64,000 nt of DNA from JASHVB01 sp035523995 (GTDB lineage Bacteria; Pseudomonadota; Alphaproteobacteria; Acetobacterales; Acetobacteraceae), in contig DATKPQ010000108.1 of assembly GCA_035523995.1 (NCBI GenBank), positions 62,001-126,000 on the forward strand, in the 5' to 3' direction. The notes under the pieces were generated by a model. The model was not told the DNA's origin. It saw only the letters and a program-made list of their open reading frames with translations, and searched no databases. Both the position numbers and the translations under genes were made by a program. Position 1 is the first letter of the stretch. Each line of letters starts with the position of its first letter. This document shows, one piece after another, positions 51,120-60,357 of this stretch.

Positions 51120-52598
51120 ATCTTGCCACCCTAATGACCGCTCGACTGCCTTTCGCCAGCCCGCGGCCAATCCTTCACGCCGTTGCTGTGGCATCGACGG
51201 GGTCCAAGTCTTCGTTACCGCCCAGTTGGCGCGCACATCGTCGAGTCCCTGCCAAAATCCTACCGCCAACCCCGCCGCATATGCGGCGCCCAGCGCGGTC
51301 GTCTCCAGCGTCCGCGGCCGCGCCACGGGCACGTTGAGCATGTCGGCCTGGAACTGCATCAGCAGTTCGTTCACCACCATGCCGCCATCCACGCGAAGCG
51401 TCTTGATCGCGATCCCGGAATCCTGCTCCATCGCGCGCACGACATCGAGCGTCTGGTAGGCGCTCGCTTCCAATGCCGCGCGTGCGATATGGCCCGCGCT
51501 GGCGAAGCGTGTCAGGCCGGCAATCACGCCGCGCGCATCGCTGCGCCAGTACGGGGCGTACAGCCCGGAAAAAGCCGGAACGAAATACACATCGCCATTG
51601 TCCGGCACCGACCCAGCCAGCGTCTCCACTTCAGCCGACGTGCGGATCAAGCCGAGATTGTCGCGCAGCCATTGCACCAGGGCGCCGGTGACCGCGATCG
51701 ATCCCTCCAATGCATAGCAGGCAGGTGCATCGCCGAACTGTGCGGCAACCGTCGTCACCAGCCCATGCCGCGACGGCCGCGGCGTGGTGCCCGTGTGCAT
51801 CAGCAGGAAACACCCCGTGCCGTAGGTATTCTTCGCCTCTCCCGGCTCGCAGCACGCCTGGCCGAGCAAGGCCGCCTGCTGGTCGCCGAGGATTCCCGCC
51901 ACCGGCACGCCGTCCAGCGGCGCCCGCGCGGTCGCATACACCGCCGACGACGGCACGATACGCGGCAGCACCGCGCGCGGAATACCGAACACCGCCAGCA
52001 GCGCATCGTCCCATTGCAATGTGGCGAGGTTCATCAACTGCGTGCGGCTGGCATTCGTGACATCGGTGACATGCTGTCCGGTCAGATGCCAGAGCAACCA
52101 GCTATCGACGGTGCCGAACGCCAGGTCGCCGGCCTCGGCGCGACCCCGCGCCTTCGGCACATTATCGAGCAACCAGCGCAGCTTCAGCGCGGAGAAGTAG
52201 CTGGCCAACGGCAGCCCGGTCTGTGCGCGGAACCGGTCCTGCCCGCCGTCGCTGGCGTATTCCGCCACCAACGACTCGGTGCGCGTATCCTGCCAGACCA
52301 GCGCGTTGTGCACCGGCGCGCCCGTTGCACGGTCCCATAACAGGGTGGTCTCGCGCTGATTGGTAATCCCCACCGCAGCCAGATCCCGCGGCGTCAGCCC
52401 TGCCTCGCGCAGGGTTTGCTCGACAACGGTCAAGGTGTTGTCGCGCAGCTCGATCGGATCATGCTCCACCCAGCCGGGCTGCGGAAAAACCTGCCGGTGT
52501 TCGCTCTGGGCCTGTGCGACGGTGTTGCCGGCGCGATCGAACACGATGAATCGGCTGCTGGTGGTGCCCTGATCGATGGCGCCGACATATTTTGTCAT
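51105..52598 (-). CDS. glpK: glycerol kinase
   Basis: This 497-residue FGGY kinase converts glycerol to glycerol-3-phosphate. Signs are GAIDQGTTSSRFIVFDRAGN, VGITNQRETTLLWDRATG, WQDTRTESLVAEY and GTVDSWLLWHLTG. PVAGILGDQQAALLGQACC and the adenine motif LRVDGGMVVNELLMQFQAD follow. It should feed glycerol into central metabolism; no glpD or glpF gene lies in the window. It converges with the SDR gene, with a palindrome over its stop codon. Confidence 0.94.
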   Translation of the reverse strand: MTKYVGAIDQGTTSSRFIVFDRAGNTVAQAQSEHRQVFPQPGWVEHDPIELRDNTLTVVEQTLREAGLTPRDLAAVGITNQRETTLLWDRATGAPVHNALVWQDTRTESLVAEYASDGGQDRFRAQTGLPLASYFSALKLRWLLDNVPKARGRAEAGDLAFGTVDSWLLWHLTGQHVTDVTNASRTQLMNLATLQWDDALLAVFGIPRAVLPRIVPSSAVYATARAPLDGVPVAGILGDQQAALLGQACCEPGEAKNTYGTGCFLLMHTGTTPRPSRHGLVTTVAAQFGDAPACYALEGSIAVTGALVQWLRDNLGLIRTSAEVETLAGSVPDNGDVYFVPAFSGLYAPYWRSDARGVIAGLTRFASAGHIARAALEASAYQTLDVVRAMEQDSGIAIKTLRVDGGMVVNELLMQFQADMLNVPVARPRTLETTALGAAYAAGLAVGFWQGLDDVRANWAVTKTWTPSMPQQRREGLAAGWRKAVERSLGWQDDLSR

Positions 52599-52755
52599 GT
52601 TGTCCCCGAACCAGGCGGGCTGCGTGCGCTTTCGTCAGTGATGAGACGCCCGAGGCACGTAGCATGCCCGTTGGACAGAGCGAGCGCGCCCGATCTACGG
52701 GGTAGGTGGCCGGGTCGAGCCCGGCCATGGCGAGGGGAGAGAAAGGGTAGCGGCG

Positions 52756-53439
52756 TTATGCAGCCGATTCGGTGGCCACGGGCCGCGGCAGGTCGCTTTT
52801 CGCGCCGTCGGTCAGCATTTCCATGCGGCCAGTGATCTGGCCGCCGTCCTCCACTTGCAGCCGGCGGCAGCGTCCGGTCCCCAGCATGCGGCCGGTGCTA
52901 CGAATCACCAAAGCGCCACGCGCCGTTAACGTGCCGTCGATGGTGCCAGCGATTTCCGCCTCCTCCACCTCGACTTCGCCCTTGAACACGCCGCCGGGCG
53001 CAATGGAAAGCTCCGTCGCGTGGATCATCGTGGCTTCGACGGTGCCTTCGACAACCAGCCGCTCGGCATCCTGCACCGTGCCTTGCACGCTGATGCCGCG
53101 GCCGACGACCAGCGTGCGCCGCTCGCCAGGTTCGCGGGCGCGCGCGGGGGTGGGCGCCAATGCCGGCCGGGGGCCGCTGGCGGGCGGCGTGGCAATGCCG
53201 GTTGCGGCAGGAGAAAGCGGTGGGCGGGACATTATTTGCGCCTCCTTCGGTGGGGCGGGACGGAATGGGGGCACGCCCAGGCCGGTATCGCCGGGCGGTG
53301 GCGATCCGAATGGCGTGGCAGGATGCACGACGGTCTGCGTCTCGGCGGCATCCTCGGCGCCGGAATTGGCAGCGATCCCGGCGGGCAACGTGGCACCGGA
53401 CTCACCCGGTACCTCGTCTGGTTTGCGGCGTTTGAACAA
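52756..53439 (-). CDS. bactofilin family cytoskeletal protein
   Basis: This protein has 227 residues when started at TTG 53439 (MFKRRKPDEV). A long disordered Pro/Ala-rich N terminus precedes a right-handed beta-helix of bactofilin type: TLVVGRGISVQGTVQDAERL, VVEGTVEATMIHATELSIAP and GGVFKGEVEVEEAEIAGTID. It ends with LTARGALVIRSTGRMLGTG and a disordered tail. Bactofilins polymerise and organise cell shape or envelope functions. The alternative longer frame to 53544 reads poorly. Its role here is unknown. Confidence 0.85.
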   Translation of the reverse strand: MFKRRKPDEVPGESGATLPAGIAANSGAEDAAETQTVVHPATPFGSPPPGDTGLGVPPFRPAPPKEAQIMSRPPLSPAATGIATPPASGPRPALAPTPARAREPGERRTLVVGRGISVQGTVQDAERLVVEGTVEATMIHATELSIAPGGVFKGEVEVEEAEIAGTIDGTLTARGALVIRSTGRMLGTGRCRRLQVEDGGQITGRMEMLTDGAKSDLPRPVATESAA

Positions 53440-53544
53440 GGCAACCCCATGGATGACTGACGGACTCGGCGAGTGCTTGACGAGTGTCGCCCTAACACGG
53501 CTCCGTCCCAGGGACAACAATGATCTTGGTGGGGTTATCCACAA

Positions 53545-54234
53545 TCAGTACCATGGAGTCTCGCGAATCTGTGTTAACGCCAGATCGAGCATATGGACCA
53601 TCGCCGCGGTGCCCAAAATAGGAATGAACAGATTGAGCACGGGCACGTACGCGGCGGCGGCCATGAGGCCGCCGTAGGCGAAGATCATTCCGCGGGCGGC
53701 CCGATATGCGGTGTTTGCGGCGTGGCGCGGCAATCGGCGCATCGCGACCATCACGAACAAGCCACGACCCAGGGCGTAGGCGGCGACCGCCCAGGCGAGC
53801 AGCAGGCCGATGCCGGGCAGGATCAGGGCCAGAACTAGCGCGAGCAAGTTGAGCATGAGGATGCGGGTGCCGAGGCAGACGCCGTCCCAGAGTTGGGCAG
53901 TGACGGAGGCGCCCTGCGGCGGCGGCAGGGACGGGTAGTAGCGGCGTTCCACCGCGGCGGCGATACGGTCGAAGTAGAGCGTGGCGATAACGGCGGCGAG
54001 CGGCAGAAACATCCAGGCCGCCAGCACTGTCGCGCCAATCGAGGCCAGAAATCCGAGGCCCAAGGCCCATAGACCGTGCCAATGCACGAGTCGCTCGACG
54101 GCCCAAACCGCAACGAAATGCAGGGCGATGAAGCACGCCGCGGACCAGGCGAGGCAGCGCAGCAGCACGCCAATGAACGTACGGTCGCCCATCTGGCCGA
54201 TCGCTCGAACGAAAGGGAGAAGGGCAGGGAACAT
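53545..54234 (-). CDS. EI24/CysZ-like membrane protein
   Basis: This 229-residue membrane protein belongs to the EI24-domain group, which includes the sulphate permease CysZ. About four to five hydrophobic segments are seen (WSAACFIALHFVAVWAVERL, LASIGATVLAAWMFLPLAAV, NLLALVLALILPGIGLLLAW). MIFAYGGLMAAAAYVPVLNL and FIPILGTAAMVHM precede the C terminus. The start at 54234 (MFPALLPFVRAIG) is chosen from the family N terminus; a longer frame to 54366 has no domain character. It precedes the bactofilin gene on the same strand. Confidence 0.8.
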   Translation of the reverse strand: MFPALLPFVRAIGQMGDRTFIGVLLRCLAWSAACFIALHFVAVWAVERLVHWHGLWALGLGFLASIGATVLAAWMFLPLAAVIATLYFDRIAAAVERRYYPSLPPPQGASVTAQLWDGVCLGTRILMLNLLALVLALILPGIGLLLAWAVAAYALGRGLFVMVAMRRLPRHAANTAYRAARGMIFAYGGLMAAAAYVPVLNLFIPILGTAAMVHMLDLALTQIRETPWY

Positions 54235-54243
54235 ATGGACAAA

Positions 54244-54270
54244 ACCTCTCCCGCCTTCGGCCGGAGAGGT
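54244..54270. repeat. ACCTCTCC/GGAGAGGT inverted repeat
   Basis: ACCTCTCC (54244-54251) faces GGAGAGGT (54263-54270) across an 11-base centre. The centre itself carries GCC-TTC-GGC, so the whole can fold into a hairpin with a mismatch. It lies 10 bases upstream of the predicted EI24-like start and matches the family of the glpK-stop palindrome. Confidence 0.65.
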
Positions 54271-54416
54271 CAAGATGGGAAGGGCTGCGGCGCAGGGGTT
54301 GAGACCTGCCCCCCGGCTTGTTCCGAGAGTGAGTGTGGTGGGTCCGGCACGCACGTGTTGCCTCATGCCCCGATCGCCCCCACCCTGCGCGCATCGCCCC
54401 TGAGGGAGAACGCGGC

Positions 54417-55589
54417 ATGAAAATCGCCCGCATCGAGGACCTGCATTGCGACGCCGGCTGGCGCACGTTTTCCTTTCTCAAGATCACCACCGACGACGGC
54501 ATCACCGGATGGTCCGAATACACGGAAGCCGACGGCAGCCGCGGCCTGACTGGCGTGATCCACGGCCTGGCCGAAGCCTTGGTCGGCCAGGATCCTCGGC
54601 CGGTGCAGCAGATTTCCTCGGCGCTGTGGATGCGCCAGGTGCAGGCGCCCGGCGGGGTCAACGCGCGTGCCATCGCGGCGATCGAGAACGCATTGCTCGA
54701 CGTGAAGGGCAAGGCGCTGGGCGTGCCGGTCTACGAATTGTTCGGGGGCCCGATTCGCCGGCGCATTCCGGTGTACTGGTCGCATTGCGGATCCTATCGC
54801 GTGCGGAACCACGAGCTGGTTGGCGTACCGCCACTGCGGACCTACGACGACATCGCGGCCCTCGGGGCGGAGGTGAAGCGGCGCGGGTTCAAGGCGCTGA
54901 AGACCAACATCCTGCCGATGGAAAACGGTCGGCTGGTGAATTTCGGTCCCGGGTTCGGCCGCACGCCGGGCTGGCCGGAGCTTAATGCGGACCGAAAGAT
55001 ATTGCAGACGGTGCGGGACCAGTTGTCGGCGTTCCGCCAGGGTGCGGGTCCGGAGATGGGCCTGCATCTCGACGTGAACTATCATTTCAAGACCGAGGGC
55101 AACCTGCAGATCGCCAAGGCGGTGGCGCCGTTCGACATGACCTGGCTGGAGATCGACACCTGGGACCCGCAATCCCTGGCGCTGATCCGCCGTGTCGCAC
55201 CGTGCCCGATCGCATCGCTGGAATCGGTGTGCGGCCGCCGCGCGTTCCGGCCGTTCTTCGATGCCTACGCGTCGGACGTGGCGATCATCGACGTGATCTG
55301 GAACGGCTTTCTCGAATCGATCAAGATTGCCGCGATGGCCGAGGCGTACGAAGTGAACTGCGCGCCGCACAATTACTACGCGCATCTGTGCAGCGGCATC
55401 AGTGCGGCGTTCTGCGCCGTGGTGCCGAATTTCCGCGTGATGGAGATCGATATCGACAGCGTCTCCTGGCGCGACGAATTGTTCGTCAATCCGCCGGTGA
55501 TCGAGAATGGCGAGCTGATCCTGCCGGAGGGCCCGGGCTGGGGGGTGGAGGTGAACGAAGCGGGGATCCGAGCGCACCCGCCGAAGTAG
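54417..55589 (+). CDS. mandelate racemase/enolase superfamily enzyme
   Basis: This 390-residue enolase-superfamily protein has a capping domain start (MKIARIEDLHCDAGWRTFSF) and a barrel. Metal residues appear as D in LHLDVNYHFKTEGN and E in DMTWLEIDTWDP, followed by the glutamate region of IASLESVCGRRAF. A late histidine sits in APHNYYAHLCSG. It abstracts an alpha-proton from a carboxylate acid such as a sugar acid, so dehydration or racemisation is expected. The exact substrate is not readable. The start follows GAGGGAGAACG. Confidence 0.9.
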   Translation: MKIARIEDLHCDAGWRTFSFLKITTDDGITGWSEYTEADGSRGLTGVIHGLAEALVGQDPRPVQQISSALWMRQVQAPGGVNARAIAAIENALLDVKGKALGVPVYELFGGPIRRRIPVYWSHCGSYRVRNHELVGVPPLRTYDDIAALGAEVKRRGFKALKTNILPMENGRLVNFGPGFGRTPGWPELNADRKILQTVRDQLSAFRQGAGPEMGLHLDVNYHFKTEGNLQIAKAVAPFDMTWLEIDTWDPQSLALIRRVAPCPIASLESVCGRRAFRPFFDAYASDVAIIDVIWNGFLESIKIAAMAEAYEVNCAPHNYYAHLCSGISAAFCAVVPNFRVMEIDIDSVSWRDELFVNPPVIENGELILPEGPGWGVEVNEAGIRAHPPK

Positions 55590-55710
55590 TTCACCTATTT
55601 GTGCAAACGGTCTGGCAGGCTGGGGCGCAGGACCACCCCCGACGGCGCGCCGGAATCGCGCTCGCTGTCGCATGGCCGGATTCGACCCAGGGCGGACGCG
55701 CGGTGCCTGT

Positions 55711-56127
55711 TCAGAGCCACGGGTTGAGCAACGTCACGCCGGTTGCAGCGAAGTCGGCCGCGTTGCGGGTGGCAACGGTCATGCCATGCACCAGCGCGGT
55801 CGCCGCGATGAACGCGTCATTGATCGGCCGCGGGTCAGGAACGTGCAGTTGTGCCGCGCGCCTGGCGACGGCAGCGTCCACGGGCAAGATACGGCCCTCG
55901 AACGCGGATACAACCTGGCGTTCCAGCCATTGCCGGAAGAGCGTCCCCCGAGGCGGGTCGCGCCGTTCGGCCAGCAGGACGCCGATTTCAAGCTCGTGAA
56001 TGGTGATGGCGGAGATGAACAGGTCCGCCGTGTCGAGGGTATCGGACCAGCGAGCCACATGCGGATCGGCGTTGCCGAGCTGGACCTTGCGAAGCTCGGA
56101 AACGACTTTGGTATCGAGCAACAGCAT
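55711..56127 (-). CDS. PIN-domain toxin VapC (FitB-like)
   Basis: This 138-residue PIN nuclease has the acidic active-site residues D5 (LLLDTKVVSEL), E45 (TIHELEIG), D104 (PINDAFIAATAL) and D125. Toxins of this group cut RNA and are kept silent by the antitoxin encoded just upstream. The gene overlaps the antitoxin stop by one base (TGATG). The FitB-like sequence signature (FISAITIHELEIGV) is clear. It is intact, so the pair is probably functional. Confidence 0.9.
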   Translation of the reverse strand: MLLLDTKVVSELRKVQLGNADPHVARWSDTLDTADLFISAITIHELEIGVLLAERRDPPRGTLFRQWLERQVVSAFEGRILPVDAAVARRAAQLHVPDPRPINDAFIAATALVHGMTVATRNAADFAATGVTLLNPWL

Positions 56128-56381
56128 CAGGACAGGTCTACCGGTCTGGCCCGTTCGGTGCGGGGCGGGATGTCCAGTTCCACATCCGCGAGACCGGGCA
56201 TGGCGAGCAGATCGGCGATGTTCCTGTGCTGGCCGGTGAGTTTTCGATAATCGTCGATGCTGAGCAAGACATGGGCGGGCTTGCCGCGGTCGGTGATGAA
56301 CACTGGACCTTTTGCGGCGGCTTTCTTGGCTCGGCTGGTGTCCTGGTTGAACTCCCGGCTGGAGAGGGTGGTGATGGGCAT
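56127..56381 (-). CDS. Phd/YefM-type antitoxin
   Basis: This 84-residue antitoxin has the Phd-fold DNA-binding N terminus (TLSSREFNQDTSRAKKAA), KGPVFITDRGKPAHVLLSID in the middle, and a disordered acidic C-terminal toxin-binding part. It is translated before the VapC-type toxin with a one-base overlap. The usual autoregulation would act through an upstream palindrome; a candidate lies at 56412-56429. The start has a weak ribosome-binding site. Confidence 0.87.
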   Translation of the reverse strand: MPITTLSSREFNQDTSRAKKAAAKGPVFITDRGKPAHVLLSIDDYRKLTGQHRNIADLLAMPGLADVELDIPPRTERARPVDLS

Positions 56382-56411
56382 GTCGGCATCTGTGGGTGGC
56401 GCGGGTTAGAA

Positions 56412-56429
56412 TGTAGATATGTTGCTACA
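56412..56429. promoter_or_regulatory. candidate operator TGTAG-N8-CTACA upstream of the toxin-antitoxin operon
   Basis: TGTAG at 56412-56416 faces CTACA at 56425-56429, ending 31 bases upstream of the antitoxin start. It overlaps an AT-rich stretch (ATATGTTG region) suited to a promoter. Phd-type antitoxins bind such inverted repeats; binding here is inferred. Confidence 0.4.
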
Positions 56430-56619
56430 ACGGGAGGTCGTGTGCGTCAATGTCGCCGACGCTGGTGGCTGACGCTGGTGCCGGCGGGCGGCGCGGGCGC
56501 TCGATCCTGGCCGTTGTGGTGGGGCTTCAAGGAAAAGCGCTGCTTGAGCGGCCGGCGTCCGAAAACCTTCACCATCCTCGCCGTTCCCTGGCAAAGCGAG
56601 TCGTCCCGAAAGCCGCCAT

Positions 56620-57525
56620 CTATTCCAGATGCGGCGTCAGCACATTTTCGATCCATTTCATGAATGCGCGGACCCGGCGCGACAGATTGCTCCGATGCGC
56701 GACGACGAGGGACACGGCGAGCGCCCGGCGACGAAAGTCGGGTAGGATCTCCAAAAGCGTTCCACTCTCCAAGTATCCGCCAATCCCCAGGAGTGGCGCC
56801 TGGATCAGGCCAAGCCCGGCCAGGGCAGCGGCTTCGTAGGTCTGCGCGCTGTAGACGTGCAGCACCCCTGGCAACTGAAGCGTCGCGTAGCTGTCGCCAT
56901 CCGGATATTCCCATCCCCAGGGTCTTGCCCCCGGCATCGTTGAAAAATGAATTGTCCGATGGTCCTGACCCCGGAGATCGTCCAGCGATCGAGGGACGCC
57001 ATGGCGCGCCAGATAGGCAGGGCTGGCCGCATTGACCATGCGCAACAGGCCGAGCGGGCGGGCAATCAGCGTCTCGTCTCGGATGGGACCAAGCCGCAAT
57101 ACGCAGTCGAACCCCTCTTGCACCAGATCGACATGCCGGTCCGAAGTCGACAGCTCCAGTTCCAGTTCGGGGTGGGTCGCCAGAAAATCCGGCAGGGCCG
57201 GCACGATCGTCGTGCGCGCCACCTCGGTCGGAAGGTCGACCCGTAAGCGCCCGCGAAGTGCCACGCGATCGCCTGCGAACATCGCGTGCAGATCATCGAC
57301 TTCAGCAAGCAGATCGCGGGCGCGGGCATGAAATGCGCGGCCGTCCTCCGTCAACTGCACGCTGCGCGTCGTCCGGTGCAGAAGCCTGACACCGACATCG
57401 TCTTCCAGTTTTCGGACCGCCGTTGAAGCCCTCCCCTTTTGGATGCCCAGGCTGTCGGCCGCGCGGGTGAAGCTCCCCATTTCCGCGACCGTTATGAATA
57501 TCAGGATCGGTTCGAGGTTCTGCAT
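56620..57525 (-). CDS. LysR family transcriptional regulator
   Basis: This 301-residue regulator has the winged-helix HTH in residues 1-60 (FITVAEMGSFTRAADSLGIQ, KGRASTAVRKLEDDVGVRLL, HRTTRSVQLTEDGRAF). The effector domain then reads RGRLRVDLPTEVARTTIVPA, LDDLRGQDHRTIHFS and GLGLIQAPLLGIGGYLESG. It is divergent from a DoxX-like/NmrA-like operon at 57641, which it probably regulates. The intergenic DNA contains a short palindrome, GTGAGTTCAC. The effector molecule is unknown. Confidence 0.93.
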   Translation of the reverse strand: MQNLEPILIFITVAEMGSFTRAADSLGIQKGRASTAVRKLEDDVGVRLLHRTTRSVQLTEDGRAFHARARDLLAEVDDLHAMFAGDRVALRGRLRVDLPTEVARTTIVPALPDFLATHPELELELSTSDRHVDLVQEGFDCVLRLGPIRDETLIARPLGLLRMVNAASPAYLARHGVPRSLDDLRGQDHRTIHFSTMPGARPWGWEYPDGDSYATLQLPGVLHVYSAQTYEAAALAGLGLIQAPLLGIGGYLESGTLLEILPDFRRRALAVSLVVAHRSNLSRRVRAFMKWIENVLTPHLE

Positions 57526-57561
57526 CTTCGTGCCTCGGCATTGGTCACCAGATAGAGAACA

Positions 57562-57571
57562 GTGAGTTCAC
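57562..57571. promoter_or_regulatory. short GTGA-GT-TCAC palindrome in the LysR-DoxX intergenic region
   Basis: GTGAGTTCAC lies 37 bases from the LysR start (57525) and 70 bases from the plus-strand gene. It could be part of a LysR site (T-N11-A), but only a short inverted element is visible. Confidence 0.3.
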
Positions 57572-57640
57572 GTTATCGGTGTTTATCACATCTGGCGGAC
57601 ACAGTAGTCCACCGAGATCGCAACCCATCGGAGACCAAAA

Positions 57641-58063
57641 ATGTCCGCAACCATGAGCCTGCATCAGGTGCCTGAAACCATGACCTTGCATCGCGCGCTG
57701 TGGGCCGGCCGGATGATGAGCGCGTTTGTCGTCATCGCTCTGGTGGCGGACGGCGCGATTCAGCTTTTCGCGCCGGCGCAGATCGCGGGCATGCTGCGGG
57801 AAACCGGGTTCGCGATGGACCTGACCCGTGTCGTGGGTCCGATCATACTCGCCTGCGCCATCCTCTACGCCATCCCGGCCACCTCCGTCCTCGGTGCGAT
57901 CCTGGTCACGGGCTTTCTGGGAGGCGCCATCTGCGCCCATGTCCGCATCGGTGAGTTGGGATCGCCGCCGGAAATCATTTCCCTGCTTCTGGGCGCGCTG
58001 ACCTGGGGCGGCCTCTACGCGCGTGATCCCCGAATCCGGGCCGTTCTGCCGCTCATCCGTTGA
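57641..58063 (+). CDS. DoxX-like membrane protein
   Basis: This 140-residue membrane protein has four hydrophobic segments, MSAFVVIALVADGAIQLF (early), GPIILACAILYAIPAT, GAILVTGFLGGAICAH and LLLGALTWGGLYAR, in the DoxX-like (DUF6632/DoxX_2) layout. Functions in the group are unclear; some members assist redox or thiosulphate processes. It is transcribed with the NmrA-like gene 45 bases later and is divergent from the LysR gene. Confidence 0.8.
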   Translation: MSATMSLHQVPETMTLHRALWAGRMMSAFVVIALVADGAIQLFAPAQIAGMLRETGFAMDLTRVVGPIILACAILYAIPATSVLGAILVTGFLGGAICAHVRIGELGSPPEIISLLLGALTWGGLYARDPRIRAVLPLIR

Positions 58064-58108
58064 ACCAACAGCGGCAATGCCCTGTCTCTCACGATCAGGA
58101 GAACACAC

Positions 58109-58981
58109 ATGTTTCTAGTAATGGGAATCACGGGAAAAGTGGGCGGCGCAACGGCAGAACGTCTGCTGGCGCACGGCAAGAAAGTGCGCGCGCTGGTCCG
58201 CAATCGCGAGAAAGCGTCGAACTGGGCGAACCAGGGTGTGGAACTGGTAGACGGCGATTGGAACGATTCTGCGGCCATCGAGCGGGCGCTCACCGGCGTC
58301 GAAGGCGCGTTCGTCATGTTGCCCGCCGTCTGGGTACCCTCGCCCGATTACCGAGAAGCCAAGGGCGTGATTGCGAACTATGTCGCGGCGCTCACCTGGG
58401 CAGCGCCGCCGCGCGTGGTTGCGCTTTCGTCGATGGGTGCGAACAGAACCAGCGGGGTCGGGATGATCACGGCCTTGTCGCTCCTGGAGCAAGGTTTTCG
58501 CGACTTGGTATCGCCGATTGCATTTGTGCGCGCAGGCGGATTCTTCGAAAACTTCCTCTACGGCTTGCAGGTCGCCCAGGGCGGAACGCTGCCGGTCACC
58601 TACAATCCGACAGACCGGAAATCGACCATGGTGGCGACGAACGACGTCGGCGCGGCGGTCGCAACCCTTTTGACCGGGCTGCCATGGTCAGGGCAGCGCG
58701 TCAGCGAGGTTGGTTCGATGGTCAGCCCTGACGAAGTCGCCGAGCAATTGGGTGAAGTCCTGAATCGCGATGTGAAAGCCTTTGCAGTCCCGCGCGCGGG
58801 ATGGGCGGAAGCGTTCGAGCAATTCGGCATCCCGAAGGGCCGCACCGGACCTGCCGAAGAAATGTTTGAGGCCGTGAACGCGGGATGGATGGACCTCGGC
58901 GTCGAGGGTACGGAGCACGTAGCGGGTACAACGTCCGCACGCGAAGTCTTCGCGGCTGCACGGAACGCCTCCAAGGCGTAA
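58109..58981 (+). CDS. NmrA-like NAD(P)-binding protein
   Basis: This 290-residue atypical SDR has a Rossmann start, MFLVMGITGKVGGATAERLL, then ALVRNREKASNWANQGVELV and GDWNDSAAIERALTGVEGAF. A late active-site-free part follows (RAGGFFENFLYGLQVA). NmrA/QorB-like enzymes bind NADP and either regulate or reduce quinones. It follows the DoxX-like gene on the same strand, under likely LysR control. QorB-type quinone reductase activity is possible but not shown. Confidence 0.87.
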   Translation: MFLVMGITGKVGGATAERLLAHGKKVRALVRNREKASNWANQGVELVDGDWNDSAAIERALTGVEGAFVMLPAVWVPSPDYREAKGVIANYVAALTWAAPPRVVALSSMGANRTSGVGMITALSLLEQGFRDLVSPIAFVRAGGFFENFLYGLQVAQGGTLPVTYNPTDRKSTMVATNDVGAAVATLLTGLPWSGQRVSEVGSMVSPDEVAEQLGEVLNRDVKAFAVPRAGWAEAFEQFGIPKGRTGPAEEMFEAVNAGWMDLGVEGTEHVAGTTSAREVFAAARNASKA

Positions 58982-59373
58982 GTCCGGGACGGACTAGGCA
59001 TGAGACGGAGACTGCGCGCTTGTGCCGCGAACGCGTCGGGGGACGCTCCATCGCAGATCAGCCGCTCTCGGGTACCCCGGCCATGAAGCGAACGCCCGCT
59101 TCCAGGCCGGGGGCACCCGTGAGTGGACCGTCGCAATGCCACCCCAAGCGGCAGATCCTGGAAACCCGTTCCGCGGCCGGCCCGGCCAGAGCCATGCACC
59201 GCTGCCGCCCCCGTTCGCAACCTCCGTGCCGCCCTGCGAGCGGCCATTCATCTGCTTGACCCGGTCATCCGCGCGCCGTCAATCTGCCCCTCCGCGCTTC
59301 GTATGCGCCGGATCAGCAAGCAACACTGTCCGGGCCCGGCCCGGCCGTTGCGAATAACCTGGAAAGGCACCCC
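58982..59373. other. intergenic region, nothing recognised
   Basis: There is no gene I can support between the NmrA-like and the kinase gene in 390 bases. Several GC-rich frames lack domain features. No terminator with a T tract is visible. Confidence 0.4.
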
Positions 59374-60357
59374 GTGACCGAGACGACCTTCGACATCCTG
59401 GGCATCGGCAACGCCATCGTCGACGTGGTGGCGCGTGCGGAGGACACGTTCCTCTCGCGCCATGACATGCATAAGGGCGCGATGATCCTGGTGGACGCCG
59501 AACAAGCCGAGGCGATCTACGCCGCCATGCCGCCCGGCGAGGAAAGCAGCGGTGGCTCCGCCGCCAATACCTGCGCCGTCGCCGCCGCGCTGGGCGCGCG
59601 CGTCGCCTATTTCGGCAAGGTCGCCGACGACCAGTTGGGTGCGGTGTTCCGACACGACATGCAGGCGAGCGGCGTGCACTTTCCGTCGCAGCCACTGATC
59701 GCCGGTGCCCCGACCGCACGCTGCCTGATCCTGGTCACGCCTGACGGACAGCGCACGATGAACACGTATCTCGGCGCCTGTGTGAAGCTGGACCAAGCGG
59801 ACGTGGACGAATCCGTCGTCGCCGCCGCCGCGGTCACCTATCTGGAAGGCTATTTGTTCGATCCGCCTGCGGCACAAACGGCGTTTCGCAAGGCGGCGGC
59901 AGCGGCGCATGCGGCGGGTCGGCAGGTGGCGCTGTCGCTGTCCGACGCATTCTGCGTCGATCGTCACCGCGCCGCCTTCCGGGAACTCGTCGCGCGCGAC
60001 GTCGACATCCTGTTTGCCAACGAGACGGAAGTCACGTCGCTTTATGAGGAGAACACGTTCGAAGCAGCCGCCGAAGCGGCACGCCGGGAAGTGGCATTGG
60101 CGGTGCTGACTCGCTCGGAAGCCGGCAGCATCATCCTGCGCGGCGAAGAACAGGCCGAGGTCGCTGCGGAGCCGACTCGTGTGGTGGATACAACCGGCGC
60201 CGGGGATGCATATGCTGCGGGGTTCCTGGCGGGATACACGGCCGGCAAGTCACTGCCTGTCTGCGGGCGCATGGGCAGTGTCGCGGCAGCGGAGATCATC
60301 AGCCATTACGGCGCGCGGCCGGAGGCGGATCTGAAAAAGCTGATGGCCCGATTGTAG
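59374..60357 (+). CDS. PfkB-family carbohydrate/adenosine kinase
   Basis: This 327-residue ribokinase-fold enzyme has the GTG start. It contains FDILGIGNAIVDVVARAEDT at the N terminus, SSGGSAANTCAVAAALGARV and the GxGD catalytic signature in VDTTGAGDAYAAGF. The pattern matches the adenosine-kinase-annotated alphaproteobacterial group, which phosphorylates adenosine or a related sugar with ATP. The aspartate base of GAGD is present. Substrate was not checked. It precedes pgsA but with a 320-base gap. Confidence 0.9.
   Translation: MTETTFDILGIGNAIVDVVARAEDTFLSRHDMHKGAMILVDAEQAEAIYAAMPPGEESSGGSAANTCAVAAALGARVAYFGKVADDQLGAVFRHDMQASGVHFPSQPLIAGAPTARCLILVTPDGQRTMNTYLGACVKLDQADVDESVVAAAAVTYLEGYLFDPPAAQTAFRKAAAAAHAAGRQVALSLSDAFCVDRHRAAFRELVARDVDILFANETEVTSLYEENTFEAAAEAARREVALAVLTRSEAGSIILRGEEQAEVAAEPTRVVDTTGAGDAYAAGFLAGYTAGKSLPVCGRMGSVAAAEIISHYGARPEADLKKLMARL

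Noticed and set aside
53545..54366. Longer start for the EI24-like gene
   Set aside because: The added N terminus is low complexity and contains the ACCTCTCC hairpin. The internal ATG at 54234 matches the family.
58982..59373. Open frames between NmrA-like and kinase genes
   Set aside because: The frames are GC-biased noise with many Arg and Pro and have no homology-like motifs.
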